64,000 bases of DNA from Gp7-AA10 sp035636095 (GTDB lineage Bacteria > Acidobacteriota > Thermoanaerobaculia > Gp7-AA8). Location: contig DASPZU010000009.1 of the NCBI GenBank assembly GCA_035636095.1, positions 1 through 64,000 on the forward strand, written 5' to 3'. Shown here in pieces: positions 41,013 through 48,762 of this stretch. Made by a program: the position numbers and the translations under genes. Positions within the stretch are counted from its first letter, which is position 1. The number at the start of each line of letters is the position of its first letter. The notes under the pieces were generated by a model. That model ran no database searches, was not told where the DNA came from, and saw only the letters and a list, made by a program, of their open reading frames with translations.

Positions 41013-41660
41013 ATGCCGAAAATCCGGTTTGCTCCGGAGGGGTGGCTGTTCATCATCCCCGTGATCATTCTCACGGCGGCGGCGTTGCTTCTCACATGGT
41101 GGACCGCCGCAATCGTCTTTGGCCTCCTGGCGGCATTTCTCTTCAACTTTTTTCGCGATCCGCAGCGCGTCGGCTCCGAGCGTCACGTCGATGTTCTTTC
41201 GCCCGCCGACGGCACGGTCGTGCAGATCAAGGATGTGAACGACGGCGAAGTTTGGCCCGGACTCACCCGGCAGGTCAGCATCTTCATGTCGGTGTTCGAC
41301 GTCCACGTGAATCGCGCACCGATCACCGGCCGCATCGTGCACTACGAATACAATCCCGGGAAAAAGATTGCGGCCTTTGCGGAGAAATCATCGACGGAGA
41401 ACGAACAGAATCTGGTGGTCATCGAAGACGGCAACGGTGGCTGCATTGCCTTCAAGCAGATTGCGGGATTGCTGGCCCGGCGCATCGTCTTCGACAAGAA
41501 AGAGGGCGATGAGGTCGTGCGCGGCGAGCGGGTGGGCATGATCAAATTCGGCTCGCGGGTCGACGTCTTTTTTCAGCCCTCGGCGAAAATCAACGTCAAG
41601 ATGCGCGAGAAGGTGAAAGTCGGATTGACCATCATCGGAGAGATCGAGGAACGCCGATGA
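41013..41660 (+). CDS. psd: Phosphatidylserine decarboxylase proenzyme, short form
   Basis: A 215-residue inner-membrane enzyme that makes phosphatidylethanolamine. An N-terminal hydrophobic region (WLFIIPVIILTAAALLLTWW) is followed by RDPQR, LSPADGTVV, the FMSVFDVHVNRAPITG core and the self-cleavage site FGSRVD, where Ser becomes the pyruvoyl group. The length matches the short archaeal/bacterial form. ATGA overlap couples it to pssA, the preceding step. Confidence 0.94.
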   Translation: MPKIRFAPEGWLFIIPVIILTAAALLLTWWTAAIVFGLLAAFLFNFFRDPQRVGSERHVDVLSPADGTVVQIKDVNDGEVWPGLTRQVSIFMSVFDVHVNRAPITGRIVHYEYNPGKKIAAFAEKSSTENEQNLVVIEDGNGGCIAFKQIAGLLARRIVFDKKEGDEVVRGERVGMIKFGSRVDVFFQPSAKINVKMREKVKVGLTIIGEIEERR

Positions 41661-42463
41661 AGCCCGAGGTCCGGAAAAATCTTCGACGCGGGGTCTACGT
41701 CATTCCGACATCCTTCACGGTGCTCAATCTCTTTTTCGGATTCCGCTCCATCGTCAACAGTACGCGTGGCATCGAGGCCATCGCGAACGGACGCAACGAT
41801 CTCGCCATCCAGTTCTTCGAGCTGGCCTGCCTGTCGCTTTTCTTCGCGGCGATTTTCGACACCGTCGACGGATTGGTGGCGCGTCAACTCGGTGCCACCA
41901 GCGAGTTCGGCAAGGAATACGACTCGCTCGCCGATTGCGTCACGTTCGGCGCCGCGCCGGCCATGCTGGTCTACGCCTGGGGCCTTCGCGCCCTCGGCAA
42001 CCTCGGCGGCGCGATCGCTTTTCTTTTTCTGGTCAGCGGCTCGCTGCGCCTGGCACGGTTCAACATCATGACCGGCAAGACCGACTATCGCTACTTCGTC
42101 GGCCTCCCCATTCCTGCCGGCGCGCTGACGCTGGCCTCGATCATCTTCTACGCGCCCGCGCCGGTGCGCGACGAACATTTCGCGATGATCATGCTGCTGG
42201 TGACCGCGGCGGTCGCGTTCGCGATGGTCTCGCCGATCCGCTATCGGAGCCAGAAGGGATTGAATCTTCAGAAAGAGCGGTCGCTGATCTACATCCTCGG
42301 GCTGGCGTTGATTCTTGGGATCTTCTCGAGATTTCCGCGTGAGTTTCTCTTCATCGGGGCGATCTGCTACTTCGCCTCCGGCCCGCTGATTCGCCTCTGG
42401 TCGATCGCTTTTCCGTCGCGCCAGCCGGCGGAGGAAGTGCTGCAGCCAGTGGACGCGCATTAA
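41657..42463 (+). CDS. pssA: CDP-diacylglycerol-serine O-phosphatidyltransferase
   Basis: A 268-residue polytopic enzyme that joins CDP-diacylglycerol and serine to give phosphatidylserine. The CDP-alcohol phosphotransferase motif is fully present (DTVDGLVAR ... GATSEFGKEYDSLAD). About eight TM helices follow. Together with psd it forms the phosphatidylethanolamine branch. Its start overlaps the psd stop, and the Asd-like gene begins six bases after its own stop. Confidence 0.94.
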   Translation: MKPEVRKNLRRGVYVIPTSFTVLNLFFGFRSIVNSTRGIEAIANGRNDLAIQFFELACLSLFFAAIFDTVDGLVARQLGATSEFGKEYDSLADCVTFGAAPAMLVYAWGLRALGNLGGAIAFLFLVSGSLRLARFNIMTGKTDYRYFVGLPIPAGALTLASIIFYAPAPVRDEHFAMIMLLVTAAVAFAMVSPIRYRSQKGLNLQKERSLIYILGLALILGIFSRFPREFLFIGAICYFASGPLIRLWSIAFPSRQPAEEVLQPVDAH

Positions 42464-42468
42464 CTCAT

Positions 42469-43467
42469 ATGCCGAAGCCCAAATCGCCGGCCGGCTATCG
42501 GATCGGCATCGTCAATCCATTGACGCTGCTCGGCAACGAAGTCAAGACGATCTTGCGCGAACGGTCGTTCCCGTTCGCGAAGCTGGTGTTGCTCGACACG
42601 ACCGGCAAGACTGCCGGCGCGCTGACAGAGGCCGACGATGAACCGGCGGTCGTAGTGGCTGCCTCGGACGACGAGCTGGAAGATCTCGATCTCGTCTTCT
42701 TCTGCGGTCCGCCGGCCGGCAATCGCGAATGGATCGAGCGTTATCGCGATGATCGTTTCATGGTCATCGACGCGTCGCAGCCGTCGACGATCGGGGAAGG
42801 AACGCTGGCCGTGGCGGGAATCAACCTGGAGGAAATCGCGGCTGGAGAAAAGTTGATCATCTCGCCGCATCCGGTTGCCATTCCGATCGCGCTGATCCTG
42901 CATCAGATCGGAACGCTCAGCATCGTCGAGCAGTGCGCCGCCACGGTCGTGCAGCCGGCCTCGGAATTCGAGCAAGTCGGCGTGGAGGAGCTGGCGCAAC
43001 AAACCGTCAGCGTCCTCAACGTCAAGGGCGTGACGAAGCACGTTTTCGATCGGCAGCTGGCGTTCAATCTTTATCCGGCGCTGGAACACAACGAGGAATT
43101 CATCGTCGACCAGATGCGGCGGCTGACCAATTCCGATTCCGAGCTCGCGCTAATGATCACTCAGGGAACGATCTTCCACAGCCACACTTTCTCGTTGTTC
43201 ATCAAGACGCGCGACGATCTCTCGGTCGATCAGATCGCGTCGCGGCTCCGCGACAATCCTGCCATCGCGCTGCCGGAACAGGACGAATCGTTCGGAACGA
43301 TCGACGCCGCCGGTAAGGATCAAGTGCTGGTCGGAGAAGTGCGACGCGATCCGAGCATTCGTGGCGGATTCTGGGTGTGGGCGGTCTGCGATAATCTCCG
43401 CCGCAGCTCGGCGCTCAATGCCGTGTTGGTGGCCGAGAGGGTTTTGTTGGCGGATTCGGCGAACTAG
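42469..43467 (+). CDS. Aspartate-semialdehyde dehydrogenase-like protein lacking the catalytic Cys
   Basis: A 332-residue protein with the ASADH fold: an N-terminal Rossmann region (YRIGIVNPLTLLGNEV), FFCGPPAGNREWIERY and the C-terminal dimerisation half (QLAFNLYPALEHNEEF ... HSHTFSLF). In true enzymes the active-site Cys follows a SNPxC/ANPNC motif; here the equivalent stretch is ISPHPVAIPIAL with His-Pro and no Cys. The protein is therefore probably inactive as a dehydrogenase, like the Usg proteins beside truA. It sits between pssA and bcp; its role is unknown. Confidence 0.8.
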   Translation: MPKPKSPAGYRIGIVNPLTLLGNEVKTILRERSFPFAKLVLLDTTGKTAGALTEADDEPAVVVAASDDELEDLDLVFFCGPPAGNREWIERYRDDRFMVIDASQPSTIGEGTLAVAGINLEEIAAGEKLIISPHPVAIPIALILHQIGTLSIVEQCAATVVQPASEFEQVGVEELAQQTVSVLNVKGVTKHVFDRQLAFNLYPALEHNEEFIVDQMRRLTNSDSELALMITQGTIFHSHTFSLFIKTRDDLSVDQIASRLRDNPAIALPEQDESFGTIDAAGKDQVLVGEVRRDPSIRGGFWVWAVCDNLRRSSALNAVLVAERVLLADSAN

Positions 43468-43475
43468 GAGCAAAG

Positions 43476-43964
43476 ATGCAGGATTACTACGAGCCGAAAG
43501 TCGGCGATCTTGCGCCCGATTTTCAGTTGCCTTCGACGCGCGGAAAAGAAATCAGGCTCAGTGAGCTCAAAGGCACGGACGTGATTCTCTACTTCTATCC
43601 GCGCGACGAAACGCCGGGGTGCACGGCCGAGGCCTGCTCGTTTCGCGATCTGGAAGGCGATCTCTCCAAAGCCGGGGCCGCAATCCTGGGCGTCTCGACC
43701 GATTCGATGGCCAGCCACGAAAACTTCTCTGGCAAGCACAAGCTGAATTTTCCGTTGCTGTCCGATGAAACGGCCGACGTGTCAAAAATGTACGGCGCCT
43801 GGAAAGAGAAGAACATGTATGGCCGTCGCACCTGGGGCGTCGCGCGGACGACCTATTGGATCGGACCCGACCGCCGGATCAAGAAGATCTACAAAAAGGT
43901 CGACGCCGCCAAACACGCCGACGAGATCCTCGGCGATATCAAGGCCTCGCGCGCGAAAAAGTGA
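43476..43964 (+). CDS. bcp: Thioredoxin-dependent peroxiredoxin, BCP/PrxQ type
   Basis: A 162-residue peroxidase that reduces H2O2 and organic peroxides. The active site is PRDETPGCTAEACSF with peroxidatic Cys49 and resolving Cys54, the alpha-helical PrxQ spacing. VGDLAPDFQLPST and GVSTDSMASHENF are other family marks. ATG 43476 has AGGAG upstream. It is the last gene of the psd-pssA run. A 91-base gap with no visible element follows. Confidence 0.94.
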   Translation: MQDYYEPKVGDLAPDFQLPSTRGKEIRLSELKGTDVILYFYPRDETPGCTAEACSFRDLEGDLSKAGAAILGVSTDSMASHENFSGKHKLNFPLLSDETADVSKMYGAWKEKNMYGRRTWGVARTTYWIGPDRRIKKIYKKVDAAKHADEILGDIKASRAKK

Positions 43965-44055
43965 CCGAGCCCGCAATGCTCAGCGAATCAAATACGTGGA
44001 ACCTGCCGCCGCAATTGCGATCCCGGTGGAACGGTGACACCGGTACCGGCTCGAG

Positions 44056-44961
44056 ATGAAACTAGCTCGCATCCAACAACTTCTCATAACACCGCTGCTG
44101 GTCATAAGTGCCGCAACAACCGCCATCGCGCATCCAGGCTCCGGCATCGTTGTTGATCGGCGGGGATACGTTTACTTCGTGGATACCGGGAGCGGAGTTT
44201 GGACAATCGACCCCACCGGCAAACTCGCCCGCCACGACGGGCCAAGGTTTCACTGGATGGCCATCGAGCAGGGCGAGCGGCCTTTGGGCGCTCGACTTCC
44301 CACGATCCAAGGAGGCGAAGTCGTCGCCGTTGGCGTCAACCCAACACTTCTTCTTTCCAGCGACGTTCCAATAGCGGTTGGGCGGGACGGCGCGGTCTAC
44401 TATCCAGAGTTCGGACAAGATCAACGCTTGCGAATCGTGCGGTTCACGCGGTCGGGTGTCGGAAGTGTTTGGGCGATCCTTCCATCGAAAGCACAGGGCG
44501 GCGCTCTGCGCTGGGTCAACGGCGTGGCCGCGGGCCCCGACGGATCTCTCTACTACACGGAAGACAAGGCGGTGCGAAGGATCGACGAACGAGGTCTAAT
44601 CTCCACCTTTGCGGAAAGCGTCACAGTATCCGACTGTACAGCAATCCCTGGCACAGAGCCTGGAACCGAACCTTACTTGCGCGGCCTCGCTGTGGCCACG
44701 GATGGTACTGTCTTCGTCGCAGCTTCCGGTTGCGGTGCAGTTCTCAGGATCACACGGCGAGGCGAGATCACAACTGTATTGCGGACGACAAGTCCGTGGT
44801 CGCCAACGGCCGTTGCGGTCTCTCCAAGCGGTCTCTATGTTCTCGAGTACCTCCACACCGCCTCAGAGGATCGCCAGGCATGGGTGCCGCGCGTACGAAA
44901 AGTGCTTCCCAACGGCACGATCGCTCATATTGCGGCCGTCGAACGACCGAAAGCTCGTTAA
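44056..44961 (+). CDS. Secreted NHL/SMP-30-like beta-propeller protein
   Basis: A 301-residue protein with a signal peptide (MKLARIQQLLITPLLVISAATTAIA) and repeated blades of the pattern GIVVDRRGYVYFVDTG, GVAAGPDGSLYYTED and GLAVATDGTVFVAASG. These fit a six-blade NHL/YWTD-type propeller. A DCTAIPG / SGCGAV cysteine pair may form a disulphide. Codon use is somewhat less GC-biased than in neighbours by eye. No enzyme activity can be named. Convergent with the aminotransferase gene. Confidence 0.75.
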   Translation: MKLARIQQLLITPLLVISAATTAIAHPGSGIVVDRRGYVYFVDTGSGVWTIDPTGKLARHDGPRFHWMAIEQGERPLGARLPTIQGGEVVAVGVNPTLLLSSDVPIAVGRDGAVYYPEFGQDQRLRIVRFTRSGVGSVWAILPSKAQGGALRWVNGVAAGPDGSLYYTEDKAVRRIDERGLISTFAESVTVSDCTAIPGTEPGTEPYLRGLAVATDGTVFVAASGCGAVLRITRRGEITTVLRTTSPWSPTAVAVSPSGLYVLEYLHTASEDRQAWVPRVRKVLPNGTIAHIAAVERPKAR

Positions 44962-44972
44962 GGCGGCTGGCT

Positions 44973-46139
44973 CTAGCCGGCCGTCCCCACGCCGCGAAAC
45001 GCGCGAATCCGCTTGCACGCTTCTTCCAGCGCCTCGAAATCCTTTGCGAAGCAGAAGCGAAGCATTCTCGTTCCCGCTTCGGAGACGAAGAAGGCCGAGC
45101 CGGGAACGGACGCGACCCGCGCGCTCTCGAGAAGTGAGTTTGCGGCCTCGCGATCGTTCCGAAATTCATCGGGAATCTCGGCCAGCATGTAGTACGAGCC
45201 TTCCGGGATCGACGGCCGGAATCCCGCTTCGACCAGCGCCTCCGCCAGAATGTTGCGCTTCTTCTGGTAATCGGCAGCCAGATTGCGATAGTACGAGTCG
45301 GGAACCTCGAGCGCGCGCGCGACGCCCCATTGCAGCGGAGTGGGCGCGCAGATCGCGAAGAGGTCGTTCATCAGCCCGATCGGAGCGGCGACCCGTTCGC
45401 TCGCGACCGCATAACCGATCCGCCAGCCGGTGATCGAAAAGGTCTTGGAGAAGCCGCTGATGGTGATGGCGATGTCGCGGCAGGACGGGATCGACGCGAC
45501 CGAGACATGTTTTCGTCCGTCGTAGACGATGTACTCGTAGATCTCGTCGGTGAAGATCCAGGCGTTGAATTCGCGACAGAGCGCGCCGATTTTCTCGAGC
45601 TCCTCGCGCGTGAACATCTTTCCCGACGGATTGGACGGCGTGCAGACCACGATGGCCTTCGTCTTCGGCGTGAAGGCGGCGCGCAACGCATCGAAATCGA
45701 TCGACCAGTCGGGCGCCTGGAGCGGCACGAACTTCGGCGTGAATCCGAGGACGCTGAGCGTGTTGAGGTGATAGCCGTAGTAGGGCTCGAACAGGATGAC
45801 TTCATCGCCGGCGTTGAGCGTCGCCATCGCGGCGCCGAGAAATCCGCCGCTCGATCCGACCGTGACCACGATTTCCTTCGCGGGATCGGCTTTGAATCGG
45901 TTGTAGTGTTCCAGCTTCCGCGCGATGCGCTCGCGCAGAAGATCGATGCCTTCGAATTTCGAATAGGTGGCTTTGTTGGCGACGATGGCGTCGCATGCGC
46001 CTTCGACGAGCTCGGGAATGGTCGGCAGATCGCAGATTCCCTGGCCGAGGTTGATGCCGCCGACGCGGTCGCACTCGCGGGACATGCGTCGGATATCCGA
46101 TTGCACCAGGCCGCGGAGACGGTCGCTGATCTGGTTCAT
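44973..46139 (-). CDS. Class I/II pyridoxal-phosphate aminotransferase
   Basis: A 388-residue fold-type I aminotransferase. The PLP lysine is in SGFSKTFSITGWRIGY, the PLP phosphate and ring residues in GSSGGFLGA, NPSGKMF and FTDEIYEYIVYDG, and the substrate Arg near the C-terminus in MLRFCFAK. It resembles aspartate/kynurenine-type enzymes, but the amino-acid substrate is open. Its start overlaps the comB stop as ATGA, so it ends the hrcA-dnaK cluster. Confidence 0.92.
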   Translation of the reverse strand: MNQISDRLRGLVQSDIRRMSRECDRVGGINLGQGICDLPTIPELVEGACDAIVANKATYSKFEGIDLLRERIARKLEHYNRFKADPAKEIVVTVGSSGGFLGAAMATLNAGDEVILFEPYYGYHLNTLSVLGFTPKFVPLQAPDWSIDFDALRAAFTPKTKAIVVCTPSNPSGKMFTREELEKIGALCREFNAWIFTDEIYEYIVYDGRKHVSVASIPSCRDIAITISGFSKTFSITGWRIGYAVASERVAAPIGLMNDLFAICAPTPLQWGVARALEVPDSYYRNLAADYQKKRNILAEALVEAGFRPSIPEGSYYMLAEIPDEFRNDREAANSLLESARVASVPGSAFFVSEAGTRMLRFCFAKDFEALEEACKRIRAFRGVGTAG

Positions 46140-46828
46140 GGCGGCGCTAGTGTAAACGCATTCCCGTCGAGCAGCGGAACGGCCTCGTCAACATCGAGTT
46201 CCGAGGCCAGGTCGACATCCTCCGGGTATCCAAGATCGATCAATTCGCGGCCCGAACGCGATGCTGTCAGCGCGTGGTGCACGCTGTCCCGCAGCCTCTC
46301 GAAGGCCGCCGCGGCGGCCTCGGCATTGTGCGATCGATTTGCGAGGCGGCTGACGATCGCGCCGGCTCCGAGCCAGTCTTCGATCGCGAATCGCAGGCTG
46401 CCGTCCGACCATTTCTCGCCGGCCGCGATGACCGCGACCGAGCGATCGCCGACCCAACGCGCCACCGAAGCCGCATTGCGCAGGCAGCCGATCACGACCG
46501 CCTTGGCGTCGAGCTCGCGGGCAACGTACGCCAGCGTCGATCCGTTTGGCGACGGCAGCACCAGGCGCAATCCGCGCGGCACATCGCGCAGCGACGCGGG
46601 TGCGAGGCTGAATTTCCCCTGGCCGCGCTTCGACGCCAACTCCGCACGACTTTCTTGCGCGATCGCAACCGCGCGTTCGTCGTTCCACTCGCATGGAAAA
46701 ATCGTCGCACCACGACCGACGGCGATCGTCGTCGCGGTGCTGAATGACAAGACGTCGACGATCACGACGATGCGGTTCCGTGCACAAGCACGCAAACCTT
46801 GAAGGCCCCAGTCGCACAGCACGTTCAT
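46136..46828 (-). CDS. 2-phosphosulfolactate phosphatase family protein (ComB-like)
   Basis: A 230-residue protein of the ComB fold. Family motifs seen are VVIVDVLSFSTATTIAVGRGA near the N-terminus, LPSPNGSTLAYVARE, VIGCLRNAASVARW and VIAAGEKWSDGSLRFAIEDWLGAG. ComB removes phosphate from 2-phosphosulfolactate in coenzyme M synthesis, but bacterial members without the rest of that pathway are common and of unknown role. No comA is here. ATG 46828 overlaps the prmA stop as ATGA. Confidence 0.85.
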   Translation of the reverse strand: MNVLCDWGLQGLRACARNRIVVIVDVLSFSTATTIAVGRGATIFPCEWNDERAVAIAQESRAELASKRGQGKFSLAPASLRDVPRGLRLVLPSPNGSTLAYVARELDAKAVVIGCLRNAASVARWVGDRSVAVIAAGEKWSDGSLRFAIEDWLGAGAIVSRLANRSHNAEAAAAAFERLRDSVHHALTASRSGRELIDLGYPEDVDLASELDVDEAVPLLDGNAFTLAPP

Positions 46829-47616
46829 GGCGTGAATCGCCCCGCCCACCACTCCCCGTTTTCGCGTTCGCTCACCAGTCGCAAACCCTTGACAACATCG
46901 TCCCGTAGTGTGTGGAGAATCCCGCTGAGAATCAGCGACCCGCGGACGTGTTTCATGACCGCTGGCAGCAGCGGGATGATGATCTCGGGCAGGATGTTCA
47001 TCGTGACGATGTCGAACGATGAATCACGCAGCGCGTGGAGCGTCCCGATGAAGAACGCTGCCGGCGCGTGATTGCACGCGCGGTTTTCATCCATCGCGCC
47101 GATGGCGTCGAGATCGATATCCAAACCAACGACTTTGCGCGCGCCCAGGCGAAGCATGGCGAAGGAAAGGATGCCGGTGCCGCAACCGATGTCCAATCCG
47201 CGCGCATTGTGAAGATCGATCTCTTCCAGCAATTCGATCGAGAGCGCGGTCGATTCATGCGATCCAGTGCCGAACGCCTGCGCCTGGGGGATGACGAGCC
47301 GGTGCGGGCGATCGCCCGTCAACAGCGACGCGTCGGCAGCGACCACAAACGACTTGCCGATCAATAGTGGTGTTAATGATTGCTGATATCGATCGAGCCA
47401 GTTGACCGGCTCACGATCCTCCTGTCGAATCGCGATCGGCAGATCGCGGAGCGCGTCGGCAGCCGACTCTCGATCAGCAGCGCTTTCGAAGTACGCCGAG
47501 AGCATGCCCTCGGCGACAGACATATTCCCGTTCGAGCGCGTGAGAAACAGCCGGCCGAAAACGATTTCCTCGAGCTCCGGAGGATAAGAAATCTGCAGCA
47601 GGTAGTCGATTTTCAT
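46825..47616 (-). CDS. prmA: Ribosomal protein L11 methyltransferase
   Basis: A 263-residue SAM-dependent methyltransferase that modifies L11. The C-terminal catalytic domain shows AFGTGSHESTAL, LDIGCGTGILSFAMLRLGA and MNILPEII, all typical of PrmA; the N-terminal ~90 residues form the L11-binding domain and are diverged. ATG 47616 is inside the left edge of a hairpin that separates it from dnaJ. Position after dnaJ is common in bacteria. Confidence 0.9.
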   Translation of the reverse strand: MKIDYLLQISYPPELEEIVFGRLFLTRSNGNMSVAEGMLSAYFESAADRESAADALRDLPIAIRQEDREPVNWLDRYQQSLTPLLIGKSFVVAADASLLTGDRPHRLVIPQAQAFGTGSHESTALSIELLEEIDLHNARGLDIGCGTGILSFAMLRLGARKVVGLDIDLDAIGAMDENRACNHAPAAFFIGTLHALRDSSFDIVTMNILPEIIIPLLPAVMKHVRGSLILSGILHTLRDDVVKGLRLVSERENGEWWAGRFTP

Positions 47617-47640
47617 TTTGGAGTGCGGCGGCACTCCAAA
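47617..47640. repeat. Perfect hairpin between dnaJ and prmA
   Basis: TTTGGAGTGC (47617-47626), loop GGCG, GCACTCCAAA (47631-47640). It fills the whole gap between the dnaJ stop and the prmA start. It may attenuate prmA translation, since it reaches the start codon, or be a dispersed repeat. Confidence 0.8.
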
Positions 47641-48759
47641 CTATCCGCCGAAGAAATCCTTCATCTTGTCGAGTACACCGCGACCGTCTGAAGAATTCTC
47701 GCCCTCCTGGACGGCAAATTGTTCCAGCAGCCGCCGCTGCTCATCGGTGAGTGTCGATGGAATTCGCACGTTGACGTGGACGTAGTGATCGCCCCGCCCC
47801 GGGCCCTGCAGGAACTGGACGCCCTTGCCGCGCAGCCGGAAAACCTGATTCGGCTGCGTTCCAGGCGGAATTCGCAGGGGCTCCTGGCCCTCGATCGTCT
47901 CCGTTTTGATCTCCACGCCGAGTGCGGCCTGCGTGAATGAAATCGCCTGCTCGGAGTGGATGTCGTAATCGCGCCGCGTAAACTTCGGATGGTCTTGAAC
48001 CGAGATGAAGACGTAGAGATCGCCCGGAGGGCCGCTGTTGTAGCCCGACTCACCTTCGGCCGGCACACGCAGCCGCGAGCCTTCGTCGACGCCTGGAGGG
48101 ATCTTGACCGACAGCTTTTTGTCCTCGCGGATCCGACCCGCGCCGCCGCAGCCGACGCAGGGATCCTTGATCACCTTACCTGCGCCGCCGCACTGCGGGC
48201 ACGTGCGCGCGACGGCGAAGAACCCTTGCGAGTACCGAATCTGTCCGCGCCCGTTGCAGCCGGTGCACGTCGCGGGCGACGTTCCCGGCTTCGCGCCGCT
48301 GCCCTGGCAGGTGCTGCAGGTGACGACGCGCGGAACGCTGATCGCAATCTCTTTTCCGAAGACGGCATCTTCAAATGACAGCGTGAGGTCGTAGCGAAGA
48401 TCGTTGCCGCGAGCCGGCCGCGTGGTGCGCTTTCGGCTGGCACCGAAGAAATCGCCGAAGCCGAAAAGGTCGCCCAGGATGTCGCCGAAGTCGGCGAACT
48501 GGCTGGGATCGAACCCACCCATCCCGCCCAACCCGCTGTGACCGTAGCGATCGTAGCGCGCGCGTTTCTCCTCATCGGAGAGCACGGCATAGGCCTCGGC
48601 CGCCTCCTTGAATTTCTCCTCGGCACGCGGGTCGCCCGGATTTTTGTCGGGATGATGCTTCAAGGCCATCTTGCGGTAAGCCTTCTTGATGTCGTCGAGG
48701 CTTGCGTTCCGCTGGAGGCCTAAGACCTCGTAGTAGTCGCGTTTTTCAGTTGCAGCCAT
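47641..48759 (-). CDS. dnaJ: Chaperone DnaJ
   Basis: A 372-residue type I Hsp40. The J domain carries HHPDKNPGD (HPD motif), followed by a Gly/Phe region (GLGGMGGFDPSQF ... FGFGDFFG), four CxxCxGxG zinc repeats (CSTCQGSG, CTGCNGRG, CPQCGGAG, CVGCGGAG) and the C-terminal peptide-binding domains. It stimulates DnaK ATP hydrolysis. It begins three bases after the dnaK stop. Confidence 0.97.
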   Translation of the reverse strand: MAATEKRDYYEVLGLQRNASLDDIKKAYRKMALKHHPDKNPGDPRAEEKFKEAAEAYAVLSDEEKRARYDRYGHSGLGGMGGFDPSQFADFGDILGDLFGFGDFFGASRKRTTRPARGNDLRYDLTLSFEDAVFGKEIAISVPRVVTCSTCQGSGAKPGTSPATCTGCNGRGQIRYSQGFFAVARTCPQCGGAGKVIKDPCVGCGGAGRIREDKKLSVKIPPGVDEGSRLRVPAEGESGYNSGPPGDLYVFISVQDHPKFTRRDYDIHSEQAISFTQAALGVEIKTETIEGQEPLRIPPGTQPNQVFRLRGKGVQFLQGPGRGDHYVHVNVRIPSTLTDEQRRLLEQFAVQEGENSSDGRGVLDKMKDFFGG

Positions 48760-48762
48760 GAA

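Noticed and set aside
41573..42460. Minus-strand open frame opposite pssA
   Set aside because: It is a composition-driven shadow of a well-supported membrane enzyme.
47617..47640. CIRCE element between dnaJ and prmA
   Set aside because: The arms read GAGTGC-N4-GCACTC, the reverse order of CIRCE, with the wrong spacing and position.
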